Source: JBBRMQ01 sp038230775 (GTDB lineage Bacteria > Acidobacteriota > Thermoanaerobaculia > Gp7-AA8). From it: DNA of 7,469 nt. Shown piece after piece: positions 1-6,453 of the stretch (its first letter is position 1; every line of letters starts with the position of its first letter). The stretch spans positions 1 through 7,469 of the forward strand of contig JBBRMQ010000217.1 of assembly GCA_038230775.1 (NCBI GenBank), in the 5' to 3' direction. The notes beneath the pieces are model-generated. The model saw only the letters and a program-made list of their open reading frames with translations. It was not told the origin of the DNA and ran no database searches. Both the position numbers and the translations under genes were made by a program.

Positions 1-585
1 CTGCTCGAACTCCGGCCTCGTGAAGTTCGACTTGAAACTCGATTGCGCGACTTCGCTCGGGAACGGCAGCAAGTCGATCGTCGCCGCGCGGAGCTTCTCG
101 ATCGCGCGGTCGATGCGCGCGTCCGCATCGTGCGCATCGGACTGGAACACGTTCGCGATGATGAAGAGGCGCTGCTTCACATGGTCGAACACCAGGACGT
201 TGTCGAAGAAGAGCAGCGTCGCGTCAGGGATGCCGGTGTCGTTCGGATGCGAGTCGGGGATGCGCTCGCTCCAGCCGGAGACTCCGTAGCCGAAGTACCC
301 GACGGCGCCGCCGAAGAACGGTGGAAGCGATTCTTCGTTCGCCACACGCAGCGGCCGAAGCTCCTCTCGCAGCAGTTCTGCCGGCGCCGGCGTCGACGCA
401 TCGAATCGCAGGCTGCGACGCGGCTCGAAGCCGAGGAACGAGTAGCGGCCGAGGTTTTCGCCGCGTTCGACGCTCTCGAAAAGGAAGGCGTCGCCCGTGG
501 CTCCAGCCAGAGCATGGAACGCCATCACGGGCGTGATGCCATCCGCGCTCAGCTCGCGCACCACAGGAACGATGTCGTAGGTCAT
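1..585 (-). CDS. trpE: Anthranilate synthase component I, N-terminal part (cut by window start)
   Basis: This gene starts at ATG 583-585 and runs off the left edge, so the first 195 residues are visible and no stop codon is seen. Anthranilate synthase component I converts chorismate to anthranilate using ammonia from the TrpG subunit, the first committed step of tryptophan synthesis in the cytoplasm. The visible part is the N-terminal anthranilate synthase domain. It has TPV at 18-20, then LFES (35-38), which is the family's LLES-type tryptophan feedback site, followed by GRYSFLG (46-52) and PFFGGAVGYFGY (89-100). The fragment ends in NFTRPEFE, the usual entry to the chorismate-binding domain, which lies outside the window. 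The start overlaps the aroDE stop in ATGA, with a GAAGG element 7 bases upstream, so translation is probably coupled. PabB is a paralogous alternative, but the LFES and GRYSFLG block favours TrpE. Confidence 0.92.
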   Translation of the reverse strand, partial: MTYDIVPVVRELSADGITPVMAFHALAGATGDAFLFESVERGENLGRYSFLGFEPRRSLRFDASTPAPAELLREELRPLRVANEESLPPFFGGAVGYFGYGVSGWSERIPDSHPNDTGIPDATLLFFDNVLVFDHVKQRLFIIANVFQSDAHDADARIDRAIEKLRAATIDLLPFPSEVAQSSFKSNFTRPEFEQ

Positions 586-1817
586 TCGAAGGCCTTCAGG
601 AACAATGCATTCTGACGCACCGCCTGCGCCTGGAGAAGCTGAAATCCGCTACTGCCCGGGCCGCGGTACGCCGCTTCGATCGTCGCGTTGGCGTGCACGG
701 TAACGCCGAGCGGCAATGTGTTGATGACGACGTCAGCCTCGATGTCGGAGTCGAGCGGCAGCGCGCCATCGCGCGGCGTACGGTTGTACAGCGCGACTTC
801 GAAGCCCGCGCGGCGCAGCGCGACGACCGCGGCGCGACCGGTGCCGCCCGCGCCGATCACCGCGCCACGCTTGCCTCTCACCTCGCGGAGCAGCGTTTCG
901 AATCCGTCGACATCGGTGTTGTCGGCGAGGACGCCTTGCGTTGTCTTGACCAGCGTGTTGACCGCTTTCGCCTCCAGCGCGTTGCTGCCGATCGAAGCTC
1001 CGATGCGTCGCGCGAATTCGAACGCGTCGTCTTTGAATGGCGCCGTGACGCTCATGCCGGTGAGGCGGCCGTTCGTGAACGGATCGATCACCTCGTCGAA
1101 CGACTCGACGGACGCGATCGTGTACGCCGCGTTGACGTTGTGTTCGCGGAAGAGTGGGTTGTGGATCGTTGGCGAGAGCGAGTGGCCGGCGGGATTCCCG
1201 ACCACCGCGAAAACAGCAGTGGTGTGTGGGCCGGCTTTAGCCGGCCTTGACCGGCTGAAGCCGGTCCTCACACCGAAGCCGTAGATCGCTCGCGCGTTCT
1301 CCAGTGAGATCTGGCCGGGAGCGGCGGCGTGCTCTTCGTCGACGCTCACGAATGCCAGCTCCGAGCCGAGGAATGGCGCGAGGATGCGCGAGTAGAGGCC
1401 GCGCTCCCCCATGCCGAAGATCGTCAGGCCCTCACGAATCGCGGCAAGTACAGTTTCGTTTTCGCGAAAGTCGTGCGGCGTCACGGCGATCTTGGTGTAC
1501 GCGCAGCCTTGCGCGAGCATCGCTCCGATCAGCGGCTCCAGATCGGGGACGCCTTCGAAGTCGTGATGCGACAGAACCGTTCGTTCCGGGTCGCGCACCG
1601 TGCGTCCATGTTCGACGTCGATGAGGCCGAAGTCGGCGTCGACGGGTTCGCCACCGCGGTTCGTGAAGAGCAGCGGAGTCTTCAACGCACGGAACCGCTC
1701 CACACTGCCGCCGCCGAACGCGTCGACGCGGATCTCGATCATGTCGGCATCCACGCGTTGGGCCTGGCGCAGCGCCTCGCCGGCTGTGCGCTCGAAAATC
1801 GTGACCACGACCTTCAT
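582..1817 (-). CDS. aroDE: Bifunctional 3-dehydroquinate dehydratase (type I) / shikimate dehydrogenase
   Basis: This 411-residue fusion carries out two consecutive shikimate-pathway steps: dehydration of 3-dehydroquinate, then NADPH reduction of 3-dehydroshikimate to shikimate. Residues 1-180 are a type I dehydroquinase, with EIRVD (28-32), the catalytic histidine in HHDF (H85), the Schiff-base lysine in YTKIAV (K109) and the substrate arginine in YSR (R144). Residues 201-411 are AroE, with GHSLSP (211-216), the catalytic lysine in TAPFK (K262), AVNTL (285-289), DNTDVDG (299-305), the nucleotide loop GAGGTG (322-327) and the NADP-type NRT (345-347). The linker (182-199) is encoded by a palindromic repeat. 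Only about 25 residues separate NTLPLG from GFQLLQAQ, where AroE proteins usually have about 45-50, so part of the C-terminal region looks deleted. The ATG at 1815-1817 overlaps the upstream stop as ATGA; a longer frame to 1937 lies inside the upstream gene and is unlikely. Such fusions are known in plants and Chlamydia. Confidence 0.93.
   Translation of the reverse strand: MKVVVTIFERTAGEALRQAQRVDADMIEIRVDAFGGGSVERFRALKTPLLFTNRGGEPVDADFGLIDVEHGRTVRDPERTVLSHHDFEGVPDLEPLIGAMLAQGCAYTKIAVTPHDFRENETVLAAIREGLTIFGMGERGLYSRILAPFLGSELAFVSVDEEHAAAPGQISLENARAIYGFGVRTGFSRSRPAKAGPHTTAVFAVVGNPAGHSLSPTIHNPLFREHNVNAAYTIASVESFDEVIDPFTNGRLTGMSVTAPFKDDAFEFARRIGASIGSNALEAKAVNTLVKTTQGVLADNTDVDGFETLLREVRGKRGAVIGAGGTGRAAVVALRRAGFEVALYNRTPRDGALPLDSDIEADVVINTLPLGVTVHANATIEAAYRGPGSSGFQLLQAQAVRQNALFLKAFE
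1221..1274. repeat. 54-base REP-like double-hairpin element inside aroDE
   Basis: Two perfect short hairpins sit side by side: an 8-bp stem GGCCGGCT/AGCCGGCC with a 2-base loop (1229-1246) and a 7-bp stem ACCGGCT/AGCCGGT with a 2-base loop (1250-1265). They are enclosed by a 6-bp outer pair, GGTGTG (1221-1226) with CACACC (1269-1274), so the whole could fold as a small cloverleaf. The unit is exactly 18 codons and reads through in the aroDE frame as residues 182-199, starting GVRTGF and ending AGPHT. It lies at the boundary between the dehydroquinase and shikimate dehydrogenase domains. Repeat identity is inferred from the architecture; only one copy occurs in this window. There is no T-run, so it is not read as a terminator. 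Confidence 0.7.
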
Positions 1818-2470
1818 GCCATGTCGAGCAGCGCCATGCGATCGCGCGCGGCCTCCGCTTTGCGCGCGTCGCCACGGCGCGTCCACATGTTCATCAGGTT
1901 CGCCAGCACCCGCAAGAGCGTCTGGCGGGCGTCCCACGCGCGCAGGTGCTCGCGCTCGGCGCCGGTCTGTTCGAGCACCTCCCCCGCGGTCAGCGTGGCG
2001 CCGCCGTTGAACGGATCGACATAGACCTCGTTGAGCTCGAATTGCACTTTCGTCATGTAGTGACCCGGCAGGCCGACGCCGGCGGCGTGCAGGCCGATGC
2101 GCGTCGCCACGTGCAGGAAGATGATCGACAGCGAGATCGGGAGACCCATCTTGCGATCGATCACCTCGTGCAGATACGCGTTGCGAACATCGTAATAGTT
2201 CGTCTCGTCGCCGCGATAGCCGTCGGCGTCGAACATCTCCGCGTGCAGGTGACCGAGCCGGAACACGGGCGGATCCTCGCGACTGCCTCGCGCGGCGACC
2301 CGATGCGCGAGCTCTTCGAGCGCGCCGAGATAGTGATCGACGACGATCGACGGATTGTCCTCGAGGGCCACCAGGAGCGCGCCGCGCGCGAGATTGCCGT
2401 ACGAGACGTCTCCCTCCGCGAACTCGCGAAACTGACGCCGCGCTTCCGCTGGATGAACGAAGTAGTTCAT
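1814..2470 (-). CDS. SirB1-family transglutaminase-like protein
   Basis: This is a 218-residue cytoplasmic protein of the SirB1 / Transglut_core2 family, whose biochemical role is poorly defined. The N-terminal helical part contains the family pattern ALEDNPSIVVDHYLGALEELA (36-56 region). The core has NYYDVRNAYLHEV (91-103), GLPISLS (109-115), VATRIGL (121-127), GVGLPGHYM (131-139) and DPFNGGATL (152-160). H137 and D152 match the His and Asp of the transglutaminase triad, but the protein has no cysteine at all and the nucleophile region reads PISLS, so thiol chemistry is unlikely. Residues 186-215 form a short helical, TPR-like tail (LLRVLANLMNMW and onward). The ATG at 2468-2470 fits the family's usual N terminus; the frame is open to 3229, but that part is antisense to recO. 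The stop overlaps the aroDE start in ATGA, so the two are probably co-translated. No functional link to the shikimate pathway is established. Confidence 0.85.
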   Translation of the reverse strand: MNYFVHPAEARRQFREFAEGDVSYGNLARGALLVALEDNPSIVVDHYLGALEELAHRVAARGSREDPPVFRLGHLHAEMFDADGYRGDETNYYDVRNAYLHEVIDRKMGLPISLSIIFLHVATRIGLHAAGVGLPGHYMTKVQFELNEVYVDPFNGGATLTAGEVLEQTGAEREHLRAWDARQTLLRVLANLMNMWTRRGDARKAEAARDRMALLDMA

Positions 2471-2479
2471 GATCGATGG

Positions 2480-3202
2480 GTGCGACCTTACCGCACCGAA
2501 GCCATCATCCTTCACACCTACCCGGCGCGCGAACGCGACAAGCTGGTGGTGTTTCTGACGCCCGACCACGGTAAGCGAAAAGGATGGGCCTACGGCGCGC
2601 GAAGTATGAAGAGCCGGTTCGGTGCCTCCCTCGAACCGCTGGCCAAGGTGAACATCGGGTTCGTGGAACGTGAGGCCGACGAGGTCGTGCGCATCGAGTC
2701 GATCGACCTCGTGCGCTCGCTGTTTCCCGCGCAACAAGAACTCGCCGCCAGCATCGCCGCGACGTACATCGCCGAAACCGTCGACACCTTCGCGCAAGCC
2801 AGCGACCCCTCGGAGCTCATCTACCGGCTTCTCGATCGCGCGTCCGATGCGTTGCTGGGCGCGGCGGCACCGCTGGCGGTGGTGGCGTACGTCGAGATCT
2901 GGATGCTGCGGCTCACCGGCATCCTCCCCTCGCTCAAGAACTGTATCGAATGCGACGAGCCGCTCGGCCGGCCGCTGCGCTTCTATCCGCGCGTGGCGGG
3001 ATTCGTCTGCGAGAACCACGGCGGCGAGATCGTCTCGAACGAAGTGACCGCGGCACTGGAGACGCTGATGCGCGTCCCGGTCGCCGAGTTCACGGCGTCG
3101 CCGGCGGTGTTGTTCGAGGTCCGCTCGCTGGCCGCCACGATCCGCCGCCACTTCCTCGGCCACGAGCTCAAGTCGTTCGAAGTGCTGGCCAGCGTGATCT
3201 GA
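2480..3202 (+). CDS. recO: DNA repair protein RecO (recombination mediator)
   Basis: RecO works with RecR to load RecA onto SSB-coated single-stranded DNA in RecFOR recombination and gap repair. The 240-residue product has the N-terminal OB-fold pattern RTEAIILHTYPARERDKLVV, then FLTPDHGKRKGWAYGAR (25-41) and SRFGASLEPL (45-54). A helical domain follows (about 85-150), including YVEIWMLRLTGILP (137-150). A probable zinc site is C155-x2-C158 paired with C177-x2-H180, so the fourth ligand is histidine rather than cysteine. The GTG at 2480-2482 is chosen because it places the start where RecO proteins normally begin; an in-frame ATG at 2453 would overlap the divergent gene's start and add nine residues (MNEVVHDRW). 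No clear Shine-Dalgarno precedes either start. The gene ends at TGA 3200-3202, directly before an inverted repeat. Confidence 0.93.
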   Translation: MRPYRTEAIILHTYPARERDKLVVFLTPDHGKRKGWAYGARSMKSRFGASLEPLAKVNIGFVEREADEVVRIESIDLVRSLFPAQQELAASIAATYIAETVDTFAQASDPSELIYRLLDRASDALLGAAAPLAVVAYVEIWMLRLTGILPSLKNCIECDEPLGRPLRFYPRVAGFVCENHGGEIVSNEVTAALETLMRVPVAEFTASPAVLFEVRSLAATIRRHFLGHELKSFEVLASVI

Positions 3203-3203
3203 A

Positions 3204-3324
3204 CAGAGTTCATCGAACCGCCCACCCACACCGGTCCCTCGCTACGCTCGGGATGACACCGGGACCTCGCTGTCATTCCGAGCGTAGCGAGGAACCGGTG
3301 TGGGCGGGTGGCTCGATGATTCTG
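3204..3324. repeat. Long imperfect inverted repeat between convergent genes
   Basis: The left arm (3204-3258) and right arm (3271-3324) are reverse complements over about 55 bases with six substitutions, all transitions, and one indel. They enclose a 12-base loop (3259-3270). The inner part contains CTCGCTACGCTCGGGATGAC on the left and its near-complement TCATTCCGAGCGTAGCGAGG on the right, a motif I recognise as a widespread dispersed repeat in Acidobacteriota and other environmental genomes. The outer part is ACCGCCCACCCACACCGGT. The arms begin one base after the recO stop and end one base before the stop of the convergent gene, so the structure fills the gap. As RNA, either strand could form a very long hairpin, so it may end transcription or protect 3' ends on both sides. 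No T-run is present, so classic intrinsic termination is not shown. Confidence 0.85.
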
Positions 3325-3325
3325 C

Positions 3326-3880
3326 CTATGTCGCCACCCCGCCCCGCCCCTCGGCGATCAACTCGCGGCTGTGGAAGTGGAACTCGTTCGAGGCATCGAG
3401 CGTGAGCATGCGGCGCTCGATTCGCTCTTCCTGGGCGCGCGTGTACAACATGACTTCGAGCGACGAACGCTCGTACGACGGCAGGAAGGAGGCGATGAGC
3501 GCGCGCACGATCTGCGGTGACCGCATCCGGTTCAACACCTCGTTGTACTCCGCCGAGGTGGCGATGACGCGCGTCATGTGCCACGAAGGAGAGCCCGTGA
3601 TCTCCGAGATGATCATCCAGTATTCGAAGAGCGCGTCGGGCTCCACTTCGAAATTCTCGTGATTGGGAGTGATCAGCGTTCCTTCGATCGAGTACGGCTC
3701 GCCGATGACGCGGACGCCTCGCGCCTCGCGAATCAGCGCCGCCGCAACGAGCTCCAGATGATGCGTGGGTTCGGTAACGCCGGGGACGAACGAGTCGCGG
3801 AACTGGGTGGCAGCGCGAACGTGAGCGTTGGCAATCCGCGCGCGGACGTCTTCGACTTCGGCGAGAGAGAGGGTCGGCAC
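3326..3880 (-). CDS. Conserved-looking hypothetical protein, 184 aa, last gene of the dsbD operon
   Basis: I do not recognise this family. The 184-residue product has no signal peptide, no membrane segment and no cysteine, so a cytoplasmic location is likely. The N-terminal half is helical (LAEVEDVRARIANAHVRAAT, 6-25; LELVAAALIREARG, 42-55), then a strand-like stretch VRVIGEPYSIEGTLI (56-70). The middle contains the aromatic block FEYWMIISEITGSPSWHM (85-102), followed by helices rich in arginine and glutamate (RAQEERIERRM, 148-158) and a short HFH motif (168-170). Codon use and composition look like the neighbours, and the frame is open throughout, so it is probably a real gene. It starts at GTG 3878-3880, one base into the dsbD TAG stop, so it is probably translated by re-initiation after DsbD. 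No start with a good ribosome-binding site is apparent. Its position suggests an envelope or redox role, but that is only context. Confidence 0.75.
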   Translation of the reverse strand: MPTLSLAEVEDVRARIANAHVRAATQFRDSFVPGVTEPTHHLELVAAALIREARGVRVIGEPYSIEGTLITPNHENFEVEPDALFEYWMIISEITGSPSWHMTRVIATSAEYNEVLNRMRSPQIVRALIASFLPSYERSSLEVMLYTRAQEERIERRMLTLDASNEFHFHSRELIAEGRGGVAT

Positions 3881-5598
3881 TACCGCACTTGCTGCAGTCG
3901 CGACACAAACGGCTGCGGCGGCTCGAATCCGGTCAGGCGCGCGGAAGAGACTTCGTGACCGCTCGAGTCGATGAAGACGAGCGTGGGAACGCCGACGATG
4001 CCGTACTGCTTCGTCAGCTCTTTCACCGTCGCGTCCTGATCGTTCGTCAGATCCGCTTTGATGCGCGTGAAGCGGCCGAGCTCCGATGCGACGCCGGCAT
4101 CGCTGAAGGTTTTCTCGTCGAGCTCCTTACACGGCAGGCACCAGTCGGCGTAGAAATCGATCACCACAGGCTTCTTTGATGACGCGATCACGGACTGCTC
4201 GTACTTCTGCCACTCGACAGCGGATCCGTGGTTCGCGCGCGGGATGGCGAAGGCCGCACCGGCGATGAGCAGAAGCGACGCGCACGCCAGTCGCATCACG
4301 CGGCCGCCGCGCGGGCCCACGCTCTTGCGCAGGAAGAGGAACGCCGCGCCAACGAGGAGGCTGATCGCGACGCCCCATCGGAACGCGTTGTCGCCGATCA
4401 GAGGCCGCACGAAATAGAACGCCATGGCGACGAGCACGAAGCCCATCGCCTTCTTGACCTGCTCCATCCACTCGCCGGGCTTCGGGAACGCGTTGAGGGC
4501 GATGAGATACGGAAAGCCGAGGCCGAAGCCGAGGGAGGCGAAGAGCGCGAGGCCGATGCTGACTCTGCCGATCGACGCCACGAGCGCAAAGAGTGCGGCC
4601 ACTGCCGGCCCGACGCACGGCGCCGCGACGATGCCGACGATGAGGCCCATCGTCATCGAGCCGGCCAGTCCCGCCCGGCCCATCGCCCGCTTGGCGATGA
4701 ACTGCGGAACCGTGATGTCCCACGCGCCGAACATCGAAGACGCCAGAGCCAGCATCACCACGGCCAGCGCCACGAGGACCGCGGGATTCTGCAGCCAGGC
4801 GCCAAAGAGCTTGCCGCTGAGCGCTGCGATCACGCCTAACGCGGAGTACGTGATGACGATGCCGAGCACGTAGAGCGCGGAGAGAGCGAAGCGGCGCGAA
4901 CGGCGGCCGTCGCTCTGCATCGCGAAGAAGCCGACGGTGATCGGAATCATCGGGAAGACGCAAGGAGTCAGATTGAGAGCGAGGCCGGCGACGAAGAGCA
5001 CGACGAGCGTGAGCGGAAGTCCGCTGGCCGCAAATGTCCGCGCGATGATGTTGTCGGGAACGTGTTCTTTCGGCGCGGCGGTCAGCGGTGTGAAGGTGCC
5101 GGCAGCCGGCGGCGGCGCGGCACCGGATGCCGATGCTGATGCCGTCAAGGGGAACGTCACGTCCACACTCTTCGGCGGCAGACACACCGAGTCGTTGCAC
5201 GCCTGGTAGCGAAGCAGCGCGTGCACCTGTGTCGCGCCCGGCTTCAACTTTCCTGTGAATGGAATCCGGATCGTGCCTTCGTAGACCGCGAGCTTCGTCC
5301 CCGCGCTGAACGCGAAGCTGCGGATGATGTGCTCGGGGTATTGCGCGTTGACGAGATCCGCGGTCGCGGGATCGAGCGTCAGCACGGTCGGAATCGAGAA
5401 GGCCTCCAGCGGCTTCGCCGAGTTGATGTGCCACGTGTTCGCAATGGTCGCGGTCACGGTGCCGCGCACGTCGTCGCCGGTGTGTTGCTGGACGGAGCCC
5501 GACAGCGTGACGAGGTTCCGTGGCGGATCGACCTGCGCTGCGAGCGATGCGGCGAGAAGGACAGCGAAGACCGCGAGCTTCGCGGCACGGCCCGGCAT
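3880..5598 (-). CDS. dsbD: Thiol:disulfide interchange protein DsbD (transmembrane electron carrier)
   Basis: DsbD moves electrons from cytoplasmic thioredoxin across the inner membrane to periplasmic thiol oxidoreductases. The 572-residue protein has the full three-part structure. A signal peptide covers about residues 1-21. A periplasmic alpha domain (22-150) follows, with the cysteine pair C134/C139 in YQACNDSVCLPP. After an Ala/Ser/Pro-rich linker (152-170), the membrane beta domain (about 190-455) carries C213 in LTPCVFPM and C328 in AAPCVGP. The C-terminal thioredoxin-like gamma domain has WCLPC (C487/C490) and the cis-proline in GVPTL (P538). All six redox cysteines are present and the length is close to the Enterobacterial protein. 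The ATG at 5596-5598 overlaps the upstream stop as TGATG; a GTG codon just before it (5599-5601) is a less likely start. The gene sits directly after a secreted thioredoxin-like protein, a plausible electron acceptor. Confidence 0.95.
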   Translation of the reverse strand: MPGRAAKLAVFAVLLAASLAAQVDPPRNLVTLSGSVQQHTGDDVRGTVTATIANTWHINSAKPLEAFSIPTVLTLDPATADLVNAQYPEHIIRSFAFSAGTKLAVYEGTIRIPFTGKLKPGATQVHALLRYQACNDSVCLPPKSVDVTFPLTASASASGAAPPPAAGTFTPLTAAPKEHVPDNIIARTFAASGLPLTLVVLFVAGLALNLTPCVFPMIPITVGFFAMQSDGRRSRRFALSALYVLGIVITYSALGVIAALSGKLFGAWLQNPAVLVALAVVMLALASSMFGAWDITVPQFIAKRAMGRAGLAGSMTMGLIVGIVAAPCVGPAVAALFALVASIGRVSIGLALFASLGFGLGFPYLIALNAFPKPGEWMEQVKKAMGFVLVAMAFYFVRPLIGDNAFRWGVAISLLVGAAFLFLRKSVGPRGGRVMRLACASLLLIAGAAFAIPRANHGSAVEWQKYEQSVIASSKKPVVIDFYADWCLPCKELDEKTFSDAGVASELGRFTRIKADLTNDQDATVKELTKQYGIVGVPTLVFIDSSGHEVSSARLTGFEPPQPFVSRLQQVR

Positions 5599-6446
5599 CA
5601 CTGCATCGACCCGGACGCGAGTTTGTTCTGCAGCTGCGAGAGAACACTGTCGACGTGCGGGATGAGCGTCGAGCCCGGGAACTTCGCTTTGAAGTTCTTC
5701 AGTTCGTTGACCGCTCCAAGATAGTTGCCCTGGTAAACGTAGACTTCGGCCGAGAGCAGCCGGGAGCGCTCGTAGCTGTCGCCCTTGCTCTGCACGGTCG
5801 AGAACTGGCGAATCGTCTTCATCGCATCGTCGAACTTCTTGTCGAAGAACTGGGTGAGCGCCAGCTCGTAGTAGGCCTGATCGCGAATGGTGGCCGGCAC
5901 CTTCGGATCGGCGATCAGCTTACGGAAGCGGCTGCTGCTGGGTGCGAACGCGTAGTGCACGCGGAACTCACGCGCGAGGTCGAGCCGCTTCTGATAGTTG
6001 GTGGCGTACGTGATTTCGTTCGCCGCGCGCTTCTGAAAGTCGGCGTATTTCGATTCGAGGTCCTTAATCGCGGCGGCCATCCGCTCAGGCGGAAGAAATC
6101 CCTTGATCAGCCCGACCACGATCGCATCATGCGTCATGAGAACCGACGTCGGCAGCGAGGCGACCTGATACTGCTGCGCGAGCTTCGTTCCATCCCCGCC
6201 ATCCTCGGTATTGAGGCGCAGCAGAACATGGTTGACGGTCGCTTTCTGAAAAGGCTCGGAGGGGAACACCTGCTGCTCGAGCTGATGACACCAGCCGCAC
6301 CAGTCGGCGAAAAGATCGACGAAGATCAGCTGCTGGTCGTCGGCCGCCTGCTTCTGTGCCGCGGATAGAGACTTCAGCCACGGGCCGGCAAATGCCTGCG
6401 GGGCGGCCACGAGGGCGAGTGCAGCGAGCAGAACAATGCGTTTCAG
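5598..6446 (-). CDS. Secreted thioredoxin-like protein with CGWC motif and TPR-like C-terminal domain; probable CTG start
   Basis: This gene probably encodes 282 residues starting at CTG 6444-6446. No ATG, GTG or TTG occurs in frame upstream, and the first conventional start, GTG at 6408-6410, would cut off most of the signal peptide. From CTG the product begins MKRIVLLAALALVAAPQAFA, a textbook Sec signal with likely cleavage after AFA (residue 20), and a GGAGG ribosome-binding site lies 7 bases before the CTG. Residues about 21-140 are a thioredoxin-like domain with the active site DWCGWC (C50/C53) and the cis-proline in SLPTS (P99). The WCGWCHQLE form resembles thioredoxin_7-type periplasmic reductases. 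Residues about 150-275 are helical and TPR-like (for example DQAYYELALTQFFDKKFDDA and SAEVYVYQGNYLGAVNELK), suggesting a protein-binding tail. The stop overlaps the dsbD ATG, so the two are translationally coupled, and DsbD may keep this protein reduced. Its target is unknown. Confidence 0.85.
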   Translation of the reverse strand: MKRIVLLAALALVAAPQAFAGPWLKSLSAAQKQAADDQQLIFVDLFADWCGWCHQLEQQVFPSEPFQKATVNHVLLRLNTEDGGDGTKLAQQYQVASLPTSVLMTHDAIVVGLIKGFLPPERMAAAIKDLESKYADFQKRAANEITYATNYQKRLDLAREFRVHYAFAPSSSRFRKLIADPKVPATIRDQAYYELALTQFFDKKFDDAMKTIRQFSTVQSKGDSYERSRLLSAEVYVYQGNYLGAVNELKNFKAKFPGSTLIPHVDSVLSQLQNKLASGSMQ

Positions 6447-6453
6447 GGCGAAT

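Noticed and set aside
378..389. 12-base palindrome GCCGGCGCCGGC in trpE
   Set aside because: It is a short GC palindrome expected by chance in such DNA, lies in a coding linker (about STPAPAE), and has no second copy or flanking structure.
43..615. 190-residue plus-strand open frame
   Set aside because: It is antisense to trpE, is arginine-rich low-complexity translation typical of GC-rich shadow frames, and matches no family, whereas the minus strand gives clear TrpE motifs.
1229..1265. GC-rich hairpins as a transcription terminator
   Set aside because: They lie inside the aroDE coding frame, have no T-run, and the frame continues through both enzyme domains.
1946..2479. Upstream extension of recO on the plus strand
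   Set aside because: It would add 178 residues antisense to the SirB1-like gene with no RecO similarity; the family start fits GTG 2480.
2471..3229. Upstream extension of the SirB1-like gene on the minus strand
   Set aside because: It would be fully antisense to recO and has no SirB1 similarity; ATG 2470 matches the usual N terminus.
3204..3324. CRISPR or IS-end interpretation of the inverted repeat
   Set aside because: There are only two arms, in inverted orientation, with a 12-base loop, no spacers, no target duplication and no transposase, so a dispersed palindromic repeat fits better.
5110..5150. Imperfect GAT/GCC repeat in dsbD
   Set aside because: It encodes the Ala/Ser/Pro-rich linker between the alpha and membrane domains, a common low-complexity hinge rather than a separate repeat element.
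5520..6368. 282-residue plus-strand open frame
   Set aside because: It is antisense to the CGWC thioredoxin-like gene and the start of dsbD, with shadow-type composition; the minus strand carries the real motifs.
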